A stretch of 64,000 bases of DNA from Pseudomonadota bacterium (GTDB lineage Bacteria; Pseudomonadota; Gammaproteobacteria; Burkholderiales; Burkholderiaceae_C), in the NCBI GenBank assembly GCA_018241225.1, contig JAFEEG010000019.1:186001-250000 (forward strand), in the 5' to 3' direction. Each line of letters begins with the position of its first letter. Position 1 is the first letter of the stretch. This document shows positions 19,791 through 29,006 of this stretch, in pieces. Position numbers and translations under genes: made by a program. A model generated the notes under the pieces. That model searched no databases, had not been told where the DNA came from, and saw nothing but the letters and a program-made list of their open reading frames with translations.

Positions 19791-20791
19791 TGGATGACCA
19801 CGCGGTTTCTCAACAGCACCGTGGTGGTGTAGGTCCTGCGCAGGTAGCCGTCGTTGCCGGTTACGTCGACGTTGCTGCAGTCCTTGTAGGCCATGGCGCC
19901 CGGGGGCGCGTCTCTCACGGGTTGATCGCTGCGCATGAGCAGGCACACGCGCACGCTCAGCACACGGCTCCAGCGGTCGTCGGCGGCGTTGGGTAGCGTG
20001 CCCGTGCTGGTCAGCGCGTCGACACCGCTCGCGCTCAGGTAGCTGACGATCTGATGCTTCATCGGGTCGTAGTTGGCTGCCAGCTCTGCACTCGGGCGGC
20101 TGGCCACGCCGTAGAGCACCTGCATGCTTTCGACATTGGCCAAGAGCGGCTGCGACGTGCCGATGACGTTGGCGGCCCCGCTCTTTTCCGACCCTTGGCA
20201 AGACAGCATGGGCTGTGTGTTGGCACCGGTCACCGAGTAACGGTTGTCGGCCAGGGCGTAATTGCCGGCCGGGGGCGTGGGGGCAGGTGCGGCCTGCGAC
20301 GCAGTGGCGACGTTGATGCCATGGCCTACGCAGTTGGTTGGCAGGGGCGTCGCATCGGTCGTGGCCTCCGTATTGAAGGTGTTTGCCTCGTAGCGGATGG
20401 CAATGGCGTCGCTGCCGCTGCCGCCCGTGCACGCGAGGGCGTCGAACGCAGCGGCGGCATCGGTAAAGCCTCCATCGCATCCGCGTACCGCTGAGCCCGC
20501 GAAGTTTCCCATCACCGTGGAGCCGCTGACCGGGATGACCTGCCGGGAATAACCGGCCTGCTTCAGTTGCTGCTGGATCAGGTTGACGGCCAGGATGCCG
20601 TCCTCGTTCATCTGCGTCTCGACCTGGGACAGCTGGCTGCCGCGGCTGGACGCGACATACAGGGACAAGCCTGCTGCCAGGATCACCAGCCCGATGACCA
20701 GGGCGATCATCATCTCGATGAGGGTGAAGCCATCGAGCGAGCGGCGCGTCGGCAGCGCCGTTGTTGTCGAATGAGGACGCGTCGCTTTCAT
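19787..20791 (-). CDS. pilW: PilW-type minor pilin
   Basis: A 334-residue prepilin-like protein with the cleavage motif DGFTLIEMMIALVIGLVILAAGLSLY (about 20-45). The large globular domain is cysteine-containing. It overlaps pilV at its start and pilX at its stop by four bases each (ATGA), showing tight translational coupling. Length is normal for PilW (about 300-350). Function inferred from family and order. Confidence 0.88.
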   Translation of the reverse strand: MKATRPHSTTTALPTRRSLDGFTLIEMMIALVIGLVILAAGLSLYVASSRGSQLSQVETQMNEDGILAVNLIQQQLKQAGYSRQVIPVSGSTVMGNFAGSAVRGCDGGFTDAAAAFDALACTGGSGSDAIAIRYEANTFNTEATTDATPLPTNCVGHGINVATASQAAPAPTPPAGNYALADNRYSVTGANTQPMLSCQGSEKSGAANVIGTSQPLLANVESMQVLYGVASRPSAELAANYDPMKHQIVSYLSASGVDALTSTGTLPNAADDRWSRVLSVRVCLLMRSDQPVRDAPPGAMAYKDCSNVDVTGNDGYLRRTYTTTVLLRNRVVIQ

Positions 20792-21414
20792 AGCGTGACC
20801 CGGAAGTACATGCACGTCGCCGAGTCGTCGGCCCCGACGTTGGCGCCGTCGGGACAAGACCGCTTCTGCTCGAAGCCGTCGCCTTCCTTGACCACAGTCC
20901 AGATGAGCCAGATGTTGAGCACGCGCGTGGCCGGCAGGCCGCTGACGCCCGCAGGTGCATCGGTCAGTTCGGTGGTGACAAATGCCGTGCCGCCCGGCAA
21001 GCGATTGGCAACGTTGGTGCGCCACTGGCTCTTGTCGTAGTCGGCGATGGCCGTGCCACAAGTATTGGTGGGGCTGGCGGCGTTGGAGGTATCGACAGTG
21101 CAGGCAACCGGGGCGGCGGTGGGGTCTGTGGTGGCCGCGGTACGGGTGCTTGCGGTGTAGGCGCCGGTGTAGGCGTAGTTCGCAAAGCCTGCGAGATTGG
21201 CGCGCGCACGCTCGGCATAGTCGGCCACCAGGCTCAGGCCAGTGGCCCGCATGCGCGACATCTGGTTGTACTTGATGGCCGAGGAGGTCAGCCCGGCCAT
21301 GCCGAACAGCGCAACGGCCAGGATGAAGACCGCCACCATGGCCTCGATGAGGGTTGCGCCTCGTTGTGTGCTGCGTGGCTGCGCAGCGACAGCGGCGGGG
21401 TGGGGCGTATTCAT
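20788..21414 (-). CDS. pilV: PilV-type minor pilin
   Basis: A 208-residue prepilin-like protein with the class III signal RGATLIEAMVAVFILAVALFGMAGL (about 18-42). The start at 21414 overlaps the fimT stop, and the stop overlaps the pilW start. The longer in-frame extension to 21498 would run into fimT and is rejected. PilV belongs to the priming minor-pilin complex. Confidence 0.87.
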   Translation of the reverse strand: MNTPHPAAVAAQPRSTQRGATLIEAMVAVFILAVALFGMAGLTSSAIKYNQMSRMRATGLSLVADYAERARANLAGFANYAYTGAYTASTRTAATTDPTAAPVACTVDTSNAASPTNTCGTAIADYDKSQWRTNVANRLPGGTAFVTTELTDAPAGVSGLPATRVLNIWLIWTVVKEGDGFEQKRSCPDGANVGADDSATCMYFRVTL

Positions 21415-22040
21415 TTTTCGTAGTCGGCGCAGCCGGATGCATCTGCCACCGGGCGAACGCGGCCGGGCTTGGTAACGCAAAGGCCCTTGCGCGCCCACGG
21501 TGTGGCGCTGGCGCTGGTGAAGCCGCTGGCGTCGATGTTGATGCCGTTGGACGTGTCGTTGAGCAGGCCGTTGGGAAGGAAGACGAAACGGCCTGCGTTG
21601 GTCAGGCTGATGTTGATGATGCCGGGCGGCGTGTCCTGGCGCAGCAGAATCTCGTCGGAGGCGGCGGCGTAGTCGCTATTGGCGTCGCGGTCGTAGTTGA
21701 CGAACACGATCCAGCCGCTGCCAAAGCCATTGGTTCCCATGGCGGACAGGCAGGTGGTGGAGGTGCTCGAAGCCACCCTGCACACGACGACCGGGCGGGA
21801 GCGCGCAATGGCCTCGGTACGGGCGATGCGCAAGGAGCCGGTCAGGGCGTTGACCGCATTCGAGACGCGCCACTGACCGATGAAGCGCGTCATCGAAGGT
21901 GCCGCGATGCCGATGAGGATCGCCAGGATCACGAGCGTGACGAGCAGCTCGATGGCGGTCAGGCCGCGCTGGCGGCGCTGCGGTGCCTGCAGCGGCGGCG
22001 GCTTCTGCTCCTGTCGAAGATCGGATCGGGTCGTGCGCAT
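21411..22040 (-). CDS. fimT: GspH/FimT-family pseudopilin
   Basis: A 209-residue prepilin-like protein with the signal motif RGLTAIELLVTLVILAILIGIAAPSM (about 25-50) and the GspH/FimT core ALTGSLRIARTEAIARSRPVVVC, plus GSGWIVFVNYD. It is the first gene of the minor-pilin operon (fimT-pilV-pilW-pilX-pilE-pilY1). The promoter should lie in the 311-base gap upstream, but I cannot point to one with confidence. Confidence 0.87.
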   Translation of the reverse strand: MRTTRSDLRQEQKPPPLQAPQRRQRGLTAIELLVTLVILAILIGIAAPSMTRFIGQWRVSNAVNALTGSLRIARTEAIARSRPVVVCRVASSTSTTCLSAMGTNGFGSGWIVFVNYDRDANSDYAAASDEILLRQDTPPGIINISLTNAGRFVFLPNGLLNDTSNGINIDASGFTSASATPWARKGLCVTKPGRVRPVADASGCADYEK

Positions 22041-22351
22041 GGGTGCGGGTGATGCTTGAGAGCCGCGAGGCTATTCCAAGCTTTGTCACCCAAGTCACGA
22101 TTGCCGACAGTCGGTTAACTGGGGCTGATGGGCGGCAACATTTCGTTGCATTCAGGCAAGGCGCCATTTGACTGGGAGAAGCGCCCGGCGCGAGATCAGG
22201 CTAGGAGTGAGCCTTATCGGATTGACCGGTCGTCAAACCAGGCCGATGCAGCCGCCAAAGACGCGAGCCAAGTGTGCTCGATCCAACGTGTGCACTTTGG
22301 CACCTGCGCTTGAGTTCAGACGACGCGAATCAACTCAATTTCCCACCCCTA
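22041..22351. other. Intergenic region upstream of the minor-pilin operon
   Basis: It holds the fimT promoter and the end of the downstream-oriented GT-C gene. Short ORFs exist on both strands but show no coding bias or recognisable family. GC content starts falling here towards the GT-C/pilA block. No terminator hairpin with T-tract is evident. Confidence 0.5.
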
Positions 22352-24328
22352 TCAAGGGCCACTCGCATCGGCCTGACTCGGCCTGCCCTTCGGATCGAGC
22401 GCTGCCTGGCGCGTACAAGATGGCGTTCGATCCGCGGACTGCCAGTCGGCAATATTGCCCAAATATATATCGTCAAAGACACTCTTCTGCCGAATCGAAA
22501 CAGTCGATCCATCTGTCATTAGACGGTTGTTCGAATTGAAATAGGTTCGCATCCACCCCCCCCCGCCGTGCATTGTTTGGGTCCCTTTGGGATTAAGAAG
22601 GTCACCACATACAGCCTCCACTCGATTAAATACTCTGTCGATCTCAGCGAGTTGTTCTTGAACGATTTTGACTCTTTCCGGGGTCTCTTTATCGACACTG
22701 CACACGGCCAAGATTTGCTTTTGTTTGGCCCCGGGCGTTGAAGACAAACGGGAAAAACCCTCAAGAGACGCCCACTCCATATTGACAAATTCACAAGGAC
22801 CCTGACCGAGTCTTAGGCCGTATATTGATAGGATCGCGTTAACGTCTTTGACAGCCGATTCCGAAATCTGTCCTTCAATTTTTGCGGTGAACATCACCTT
22901 CAAGCCAAGGTCAGAGTCGAGAAATCTTCTCGCACGAAGAGTCATTCGATCCGCAGCTGGTTGCATGTGTTGACCAATCAGGTTCATAAAGCGTGCGTCT
23001 TTGTTGAAGAAAGGTATGAGCACCGAATTGCTCAGCGTCCCCATGGTCAAATAGGCGTACGGTACGTCTCGCAGTGGCTTAGGAATGGCGACAGATATCC
23101 ATTTATCACCCCACTCTGTAGGAGCCCATCGCGGATTGCCGTTTGAATGCAAGAATAGCAGTTGCACCAATACCGTACAAATAGCGCCCCCGAGTGCTGC
23201 GCGCCTCCACGGAATCCTATAAAGTACGCCAATCAGCAATGGGCCAACCAGCAGCCAAAGGACATGGGCATAACGTCCAATGCGACTGGCTTCTGCCCAT
23301 ATAACGTAGAACGCAATAGCAAAAACCAGAAGCGCCCTGAAAGCTGGGCGAGAAGAATCATTGTCAGCGTTCAACGGATCTCGTCGCTTTGACCACACAC
23401 GATATCCAAGCAGCAGGCAGAGTGCAATCCCTAGCACCAAGGGCCGGACATCAGCCACTACGTTCTCTGAATAAATCCAGCTGCGATGATCTAGAAGTGC
23501 AAATGGAAGCGTAAAAACGGACGTGGCGTTGCCGTTCAGGAAACGCCTATCTTGATATGCAACGAATGGAAAATCAGGCGACTGAAATATGTTATTGAAC
23601 AATGGGAAGACCGGATTGCCCATTTCCTTCCAAAGTTCGTAACTCCAATAACCATTAGTCAGTAGAAATCCGGCGACAGCAGCAACCGAAAACAATGCCA
23701 TTCGACGCAAGAATGATCTCAACGAGATCTCGCTAATCGACTCGATCGCCAATACTGCGGCAGGCAACAACAGCAGATTGGTGAGCTTCAGGCCCGCCGC
23801 CGCACCTAAAGCCATACCAACGAAAGCTATATGGCGCCCACGAAAGCTTTGAGCATGCTTTACCAGCAAATACAGCGCGGCAATAGCTGGAAGTGCAACA
23901 ATGGAATCTAGAAAACTACTTCCGAGAATCGCCAATTGCAAAGGAGACAAAAAAGAAAGGAAAACCGCAACGAAGCACGCGAGCCCACGGCGTGGCGTCG
24001 ACTCCGGGAGAATTCGTAGCGTGATTAACCAGAGCAAGGCAAATGCAATGGAATGGAGTAACGCAAGTGCGGCGCCAATAAGCAGGGGATGCCAATCACC
24101 CACGACCATCAAGTAGAGCGGGATGTAGCCCATCGGATTTAAATAGGCCTGAAAGCTCCCGGCAAAATAATCTGACCCCAGGCGATGCTCCAGCAGCGAA
24201 TAGGGACCATAGAGATGGTAATTGAGAAAATCCCAATTTAGATCCTTGCCGGAATACCAAGTCCACGCAACCGAGAGCACTGCAAAAAAAAGCGCGCCCC
24301 AACGATATTCGTTCCGTGCCATTTGCAT
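22352..24328 (-). CDS. GT-C-like multi-spanning membrane protein, candidate pilin glycosyltransferase
   Basis: A 658-residue protein with about ten predicted transmembrane helices in the first ~400 residues and a soluble C-terminal third. The first periplasmic loop has an acidic/aromatic cluster (SGKDLNWDFLNYHLYG, about 27-42), where GT-C enzymes keep their catalytic acid. It lies directly after pilA, separated only by a hairpin terminator. In Pseudomonas the pilin-specific glycosyltransferases (TfpO, TfpW) sit in the same place. GC is visibly lower than in the flanks, suggesting transfer with pilA. Glycosylation of PilA is inference; lipid-linked sugar transfer elsewhere is possible. Start ATG 24328; an alternative ATG is two codons on. 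Confidence 0.6.
   Translation of the reverse strand: MQMARNEYRWGALFFAVLSVAWTWYSGKDLNWDFLNYHLYGPYSLLEHRLGSDYFAGSFQAYLNPMGYIPLYLMVVGDWHPLLIGAALALLHSIAFALLWLITLRILPESTPRRGLACFVAVFLSFLSPLQLAILGSSFLDSIVALPAIAALYLLVKHAQSFRGRHIAFVGMALGAAAGLKLTNLLLLPAAVLAIESISEISLRSFLRRMALFSVAAVAGFLLTNGYWSYELWKEMGNPVFPLFNNIFQSPDFPFVAYQDRRFLNGNATSVFTLPFALLDHRSWIYSENVVADVRPLVLGIALCLLLGYRVWSKRRDPLNADNDSSRPAFRALLVFAIAFYVIWAEASRIGRYAHVLWLLVGPLLIGVLYRIPWRRAALGGAICTVLVQLLFLHSNGNPRWAPTEWGDKWISVAIPKPLRDVPYAYLTMGTLSNSVLIPFFNKDARFMNLIGQHMQPAADRMTLRARRFLDSDLGLKVMFTAKIEGQISESAVKDVNAILSIYGLRLGQGPCEFVNMEWASLEGFSRLSSTPGAKQKQILAVCSVDKETPERVKIVQEQLAEIDRVFNRVEAVCGDLLNPKGTQTMHGGGGWMRTYFNSNNRLMTDGSTVSIRQKSVFDDIYLGNIADWQSADRTPSCTRQAALDPKGRPSQADASGP
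22556..22564 (-). repeat. Homopolymeric G9 tract inside the GT-C gene
   Basis: Nine consecutive G on the coding strand encode Gly-Gly-Gly about 70 residues before the C-terminus. It is the longest homopolymer noticed in a gene of this window, and it could slip during replication, truncating the protein tail. Confidence 0.75.
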
Positions 24329-24340
24329 CAATCGGGAATG

Positions 24341-24365
24341 AAAAAGCGGCGCCGTGCGCCGCTTT
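24341..24365 (-). terminator. Intrinsic terminator after pilA
   Basis: On the minus strand: stem GCGGCGC, loop ACG, GCGCCGC, then TTTTT (24341-24345). It lies between pilA and the GT-C gene and would limit read-through, keeping the glycosyltransferase-like gene lower than pilin. Confidence 0.85.
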
Positions 24366-24442
24366 ATTCTTATTTAATGGTTGATCTTGAAATTCAGCCC
24401 ATCGACAGTTAAATCGAATGGGCTATTTCAATAGAATGCGCG

Positions 24443-24952
24443 TTAAGAACCGCGGCAGGAGCCGGGCAGGTACTTGGCATCCATGGCGCTCGACGCAGCG
24501 GGACCGCAAACCCACTTGAAGACAGTCTTCGCGGTGGAGCCATTGGTGAATTTCGTGGTTTCAGTCTCATAAGGCGTCATGACGATTGCCTTGCTCTTGG
24601 CAGCGCCGAGGCTGTTGTCGGCAGAAGTAGTGATGGTCACTTCGCCGGCATCGGACGTGGTGATGCTCTGGACATACTTCGTCGCAGCGATCGTTGCACT
24701 CGGATCGGTCTCGCAACCCCACTTGCCACTTGCCGGAAGCAGCGACGCGGAGTTGCTTTGGATGACTTCAGTAATGGCCGTCCGGCACTGCGAGCCGGCC
24801 AGAATGGCTTCCGACACCTTAGCGCGGATCGTGTAGTCCTGATAAGCCGGCAGAGCCACAGCAGCCAAGATACCGATGATCGCGACAACGATCATCAATT
24901 CGATAAGGGTGAAACCCTTTTGCACGGAACGTGCGATAGAACGACGGTTCAT
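24443..24952 (-). CDS. pilA: Major type IV pilin PilA
   Basis: A 169-residue prepilin: leader [13 protein letters not shown] cut before [36 protein letters not shown] (Glu5 of the mature form present), a four-stranded globular domain, and Cys pairs including the C-terminal disulfide loop ([18 protein letters not shown]). The start at 24952 is chosen because GGAG lies 8 bases upstream; the longer frame to 24988 lacks a site. A sigma-54 promoter lies about 70 bases upstream, as expected for PilS/PilR-controlled pilA. It polymerises into the pilus fibre used in twitching, adhesion and DNA uptake. Confidence 0.95.
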   Translation of the reverse strand: MNRRSIARSVQKGFTLIELMIVVAIIGILAAVALPAYQDYTIRAKVSEAILAGSQCRTAITEVIQSNSASLLPASGKWGCETDPSATIAATKYVQSITTSDAGEVTITTSADNSLGAAKSKAIVMTPYETETTKFTNGSTAKTVFKWVCGPAASSAMDAKYLPGSCRGS

Positions 24953-25022
24953 TTGGATTACTCCAGTTTGGTTCAGAGACAAATTCAAGCCCGGGAACCT
25001 CCCCGGAGCCGAACTTGTATCC

Positions 25023-25037
25023 GCACCAACCGTGCCA
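25023..25037 (-). promoter_or_regulatory. Sigma-54 promoter of pilA
   Basis: On the minus strand TGGCAC (25032-25037), five bases, GTGC (25023-25026). This matches the -24/-12 consensus TGGCAC-N5-TTGC with one mismatch and correct GG-to-GC spacing. It lies about 70 bases before the pilA ATG, so activation by PilR is inferred. Confidence 0.78.
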
Positions 25038-25171
25038 CCCTCGGTTTCTGGCCCCTGAGGGCTCTTCCGGCGCGACTTAGTTCACGTTCGCGTTACAGTG
25101 TGTGACATTTCCCGTTGTCGGCTCGGCGGCGACACTGACAATTTTTGTCAATTGCGCCGCGAAATGTCGGG

Positions 25172-25954
25172 CTAGAGGACCAGGATGTCGTCCGCCTCGA
25201 GCCAGCGGATGTCGTGCTTGGCCGCACTGCCGCCGATCTGGCTCATGATCTCGGCCGTTTCGGCCGGCTTCGTATGCGTGATGTAGATGGGGTAGTGCTT
25301 GTCCGCCCCGATGCGGCCCAACTCTTCGATCAATGTCGCAGGCGAGAGGTGACGGCTGCGCTGTGCCAAGGCCTGTTCGCGGTTGCTGAAGGCGGTCTCG
25401 ATCACCAGCGCACCCACATCCAGCTGATTCACGCGGTTCCAGAAATGCTGGTTGCGCTCGGTATCCCCGCTGAATACCCATTGGCGGCTGCCCTGGGCAC
25501 AGCTTACGGCGTAGCCGCAGGCCGGCACGGTGTGAAAGGCCGGCAGCACTTCTACGTTCTTCAGCTTTTGCGTGCCCAGGCGCAATGTCTGGCCAATGGC
25601 TATTTCTTCAAACACGACAAACGGCGCATCGCGGCTCGGAATGGCGGCGAAGTCGGGCCAGATGATGTTGTTGAAGACATGGGTGCGCAGCGCCGCAATG
25701 GTTTCGGGCAAGGCGTGCACACGCAATGGGCGGCTGCGCCGGCTGGCCACCGCGTCGAGCATCAGGGGCAGGGCGGCGATGTGGTCCAGGTGCGAATGGG
25801 TCAGCACCACATCGTCGATTTCGATCATCTCGCGCAGCGACAAATCGCCCACGCCGGTGCCGGCGTCGACCAGCAGGTCGTCGTCGATGAGGAAGGAGGT
25901 CGTCCGGCAATCCTTGGCAATGGCGCCAGAGCACCCCAATACCCGCACCTGCAT
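25172..25954 (-). CDS. Metallo-beta-lactamase-fold protein, class II cyclic-nucleotide phosphodiesterase-like
   Basis: A 260-residue MBL-fold hydrolase with the zinc motif THSHLDHI (about 52-59), a second metal site in FSGDTERN (about 162-169) and a late His in YITHTKP. The layout (RVLGCSGAIAKDCRTTSFLIDDDLLVDAGTG at the N-terminus) resembles class II cAMP phosphodiesterases and RNase Z relatives. It follows the cyclase gene by 43 bases on the same strand, which favours cyclic-nucleotide hydrolysis. That would place synthesis and breakdown in one operon. Enzymatic specificity is not provable from the sequence. Confidence 0.75.
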   Translation of the reverse strand: MQVRVLGCSGAIAKDCRTTSFLIDDDLLVDAGTGVGDLSLREMIEIDDVVLTHSHLDHIAALPLMLDAVASRRSRPLRVHALPETIAALRTHVFNNIIWPDFAAIPSRDAPFVVFEEIAIGQTLRLGTQKLKNVEVLPAFHTVPACGYAVSCAQGSRQWVFSGDTERNQHFWNRVNQLDVGALVIETAFSNREQALAQRSRHLSPATLIEELGRIGADKHYPIYITHTKPAETAEIMSQIGGSAAKHDIRWLEADDILVL

Positions 25955-25997
25955 TTGGCTGCGCCCTATTTCTGATGGCTTTTGATTGAAGTAGTGA

Positions 25998-28260
25998 CTA
26001 CTTGGACTCGAACCGGGTCGCGCCGCCCCACTCGGGATCGAAGGGGCGCGATGCCATTGAGGCTAATCGCTCTGCATACAGCCGGTAAAGGACTTTTTTG
26101 GCATCTGTGGCCAACAGCGTATCCAACAAAGGTTGTACTTGGGCGGGTTGCTGGGTCCGGTAGCCGGCCAGCACGTCCGCCCACGAGTCGAGCGCCCCAG
26201 CCTGCTCTTGAGTTAGCTCCGTTCGCAAGGCGACGGGCGTGAAGATGGTCACCGCCTTGCTGCGCCCCTTGACGCGGACGCGATCCAGTTCCTGCCAGGC
26301 AAACTCCGGCACGGCGCGGGCAGTGGCCTCGGACGCAACCACCGAAACGCCGTATGCACCGCTGAGGCTTTCCAGGCGGGCCGCAAGGTTCACGGCGTCG
26401 CCGATCACGGTGTAGCTTCTGCGCTCGGCCGAACCCATGTCGCCAACGCTCATCAGGCCTGTGTTGAGACGGATGCCAACGCTTACTTCCGGCAGCCCGG
26501 TGGGCTTGTTGTCCACGCTCAGCTCCTCGACGGCCTTGGCCATTTCGATGGCGGCGCGCACCGCCAGGGTCGCATGCAGGGGGTTGTCCACCGGCGCCCC
26601 CCCAGAAGGCCATGACGCTGTCGCCCATGTATTTGTCCACGGTGGCGCCGTGCCGGCTGATGATCTCGGAGAGCCGGCTGAAGATGCGGTTGAGAAAGGC
26701 CTGCAGTTCCACCGGCGCAAGGTTCTCCGACAGCCGGGTAAAGCCGCGCATGTCGCAGAACAGTGCCGTCAGCTCCTTGCTTTCGGCGCGCGTGCTGTAG
26801 CGCTTGGTTGCTCCAGCATCTTCTCGACGGGTTGGGGCGGCACGTTGGTGCCGAACAACTCGGCCAGGCTGCGACGCTTGCGCGCCTCCACAAAGTAGCC
26901 CCAGCCCATGTTGGTGACAAGCGCCAGCACCATGGCGACCAGCGTCGACGCCATCGGCAACACGAGGCCGTGGACCTTGAACAGCCAGGTGTTGAACCCC
27001 ACGACCGCGCCCAGCACCGCCAGGAAAAGCAGGCCGCCCTGAGCCACCGGAATCAGCGACAAGCCCACCGCCAGCACCAGGCCCGTCAGCACCAACATTT
27101 AAAATTCGTAGCCTGGGGCGTAATCGGGCAGCGAGATGAAGCGCTTGTCCAACAGCGCCGAGACCACGTTGGCATGCACCTCCACACCAGGAAAGGTTGC
27201 GCCGACGGGCGTGGCGCGCAGGTCCTGCAGGCCAGGGGCGGCGGTACCCACGAGCACGATCTTTCCCTCCAGCTCGCCAGGCGGCAGTTCGTGGTTGAGG
27301 ATCTCCTGCGCGGAAATATAGAGAAAGCTACCGCCCAGCGGCCCGCGGGAACAAGGAAGGGGACCAGCCTGCTGGTCCGGCTGGACATCGGCACGCGCAG
27401 TGCATTGGCACCCTGGCCCAGTTGCAGCGCCTGCACGACTGCCGGGGCGCCGTTGCCACTGGAGGGAACCAGCACCGGCACGATGCTGTCGACGCCCGCG
27501 GCGAGGCGATACACCGCCAGGCCGAGCGACTCGTAATACCCGTTCTCGCCGTGCGCGCCACCGCAGTAGCCAAGCAACGGAGCGGCACGCAGCAGGCCGT
27601 CGCTGCGCGAACTGATGACGGCATTGATGAAGCCGGCCGACTTCGCCGCCTTGGCCAACGGCGCGATGTTGCTGCCGTAGCGTCCCAATGAGTCGCATAG
27701 ATGCCCAGGCCAGCCGGCAGCGCCGTCGCGGGCAGGACGGGCGGCGGGAGAACACCTCGCGTCAGGGGCAGGTCACCTTGCGTCAGGTAGAAGCCCAGGG
27801 CAATGCGGTGGTTCTGCATCGCGCGGGCGAAGGCGCCGTCGTGATCGAGCGAGGGCGCAAGCCGGTCGAGCTCCGACTGCAGTGCGGCGTTTTCGCGCAA
27901 TGGGCCGTCGGCCAGTTCGCGCAGAGTGACCAGGCCCGAACTGCGATCCGCCTCCGGAAAGACCATGTCGAAGCCCAGCACGGCGGCCTTTTGCGCACCA
28001 TCAGTTCGGTGGTCAGCGTGGCCAGTCGCAGCCCCACGGCCACTGGCCCACTGCCTGCAGGCTGGCGTCGTCGATGTCGACGATCACGATGCGCGGGTCC
28101 AGCCGCCCAGGCAAGGTCAGGCGCAGGCGCCAGTCCGCAATGTAGAGATCCAGGCCGTCGAGCACGGGCCGCCGCGCGTGCTGCCCACATGCGCCAGCAT
28201 CAGCACCACCGGAACCAGGGTGATGAGGATGCACGGCCAATGCCTCTGCACGGCCGCCAT
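25998..28260 (-). pseudogene. CHASE2 sensor - class III adenylate/guanylate cyclase, broken by seven frameshifts and one stop
   Basis: Joined across frames, the product is an inner-membrane cyclase of about 750 residues: N-terminal signal-anchor, periplasmic CHASE2 domain (RIVIVDIDDASLQAVGQWPWG; FDMVFPEADRSSG; GIYATHW), two or three membrane helices (27098-26920) and a C-terminal cyclase domain (FCDMRGFTRLSE; DKYMGDSVMAFWGAPVDN; YTVIGDAVNLAARLES) with both metal aspartates and the Asn/Arg pair. Frame changes occur near 28175, 28033, 27990, 27685, 27343, 26804 and 26600, most in runs of G, C or A. An in-frame TAA is at 27099-27101. Six are net single-base losses, one a gain. Either a recent pseudogene or sequence errors. 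It sits between the FHA gene and the MBL gene. Confidence 0.8.
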
Positions 28261-28272
28261 TGGGCCTTTCGG

Positions 28273-28929
28273 TCAGGCGAAGACGAACTGCATCCGCGTG
28301 CCACCCAGCTCGAGCGTGTCGCCGTCTTGCAGGGCCACGGCCTCGCGGCCGAGGGGCTCGCCGTTGAGCAGGGTGTCGCCATCGACCGGCGCCACCACGT
28401 AGCCCTGGAGCCGCCGGGTGACGGCGGCCACCGCCACGCCCGGCTTGCCGATGGTGGTGACCACCTTCTGCAAGGAGACTTCGCGGCCGGCACCGGCGCC
28501 GGAGAGCACGCGCAGCACCGCCGCGCCGCTTGCGCCCGCCAGCGGCATTTGCGCAGTGGGTGCAACGGACAAGGGCACATTGCCCGAAGGCGTGGTCTGG
28601 GGTTCGCCGGCATACGACGAATCTACAGGCTCGCTGGAGGTGCCGCGAGCCAGATAGCGAATCTTGTACTTGCCGACCTCGATGAGGTCGTGATGCTCCA
28701 ACGCCTGCTTCTTGATGGCGGTGGCGTTGACGTAGGTGCCGTTGGTGCTGTGCAGGTCTTCGATATAGACATCGCCGCCGATCATGTGCAGCACGGCGTG
28801 CTCGCCGCTGACGGCGAGATTGTCGATGACGATGTCGTTGTAAGGCCGCCGACCAAGCGTGGTGCGGTCCTTCGCGAGCGTCACTTCCTTGATGACGACT
28901 CCATCAATCGAGACGATCAATTTAGGCAT
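28273..28929 (-). CDS. FHA-domain protein with two FHA-like modules
   Basis: A 218-residue cytoplasmic protein. The N-terminal FHA domain (about 15-90) has the phosphothreonine-binding signatures TLGRRPYNDIVIDN and VSGEHAVLH ... DLHSTNGTYVN. A second, more divergent FHA-like module covers about 130-218 (VTTIGKPGVAVAAVTRRLQGY; LLNGEPL; LQDGDTLELGG). The start at 28929 is preceded by GAGGAGCGG; the seven-codon upstream extension is rejected. It lies 77 bases after the PP2C gene and 12 before the cyclase, so it likely reads phosphorylated partners in the same pathway. No Ser/Thr kinase is encoded here. Confidence 0.88.
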   Translation of the reverse strand: MPKLIVSIDGVVIKEVTLAKDRTTLGRRPYNDIVIDNLAVSGEHAVLHMIGGDVYIEDLHSTNGTYVNATAIKKQALEHHDLIEVGKYKIRYLARGTSSEPVDSSYAGEPQTTPSGNVPLSVAPTAQMPLAGASGAAVLRVLSGAGAGREVSLQKVVTTIGKPGVAVAAVTRRLQGYVVAPVDGDTLLNGEPLGREAVALQDGDTLELGGTRMQFVFA

Positions 28930-29006
28930 GGCACCCGCTCCTCGCTCCAACGAGACAGTTGTTGTTGTTGTTTCCCGGCGACAAGAAAAAGGCGGCAGGA
29001 AACCGA

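Noticed and set aside
22168-22539. Small plus-strand ORF between fimT and the GT-C gene
   Set aside because: No coding bias or family, and it runs into the certain GT-C gene on the opposite strand.
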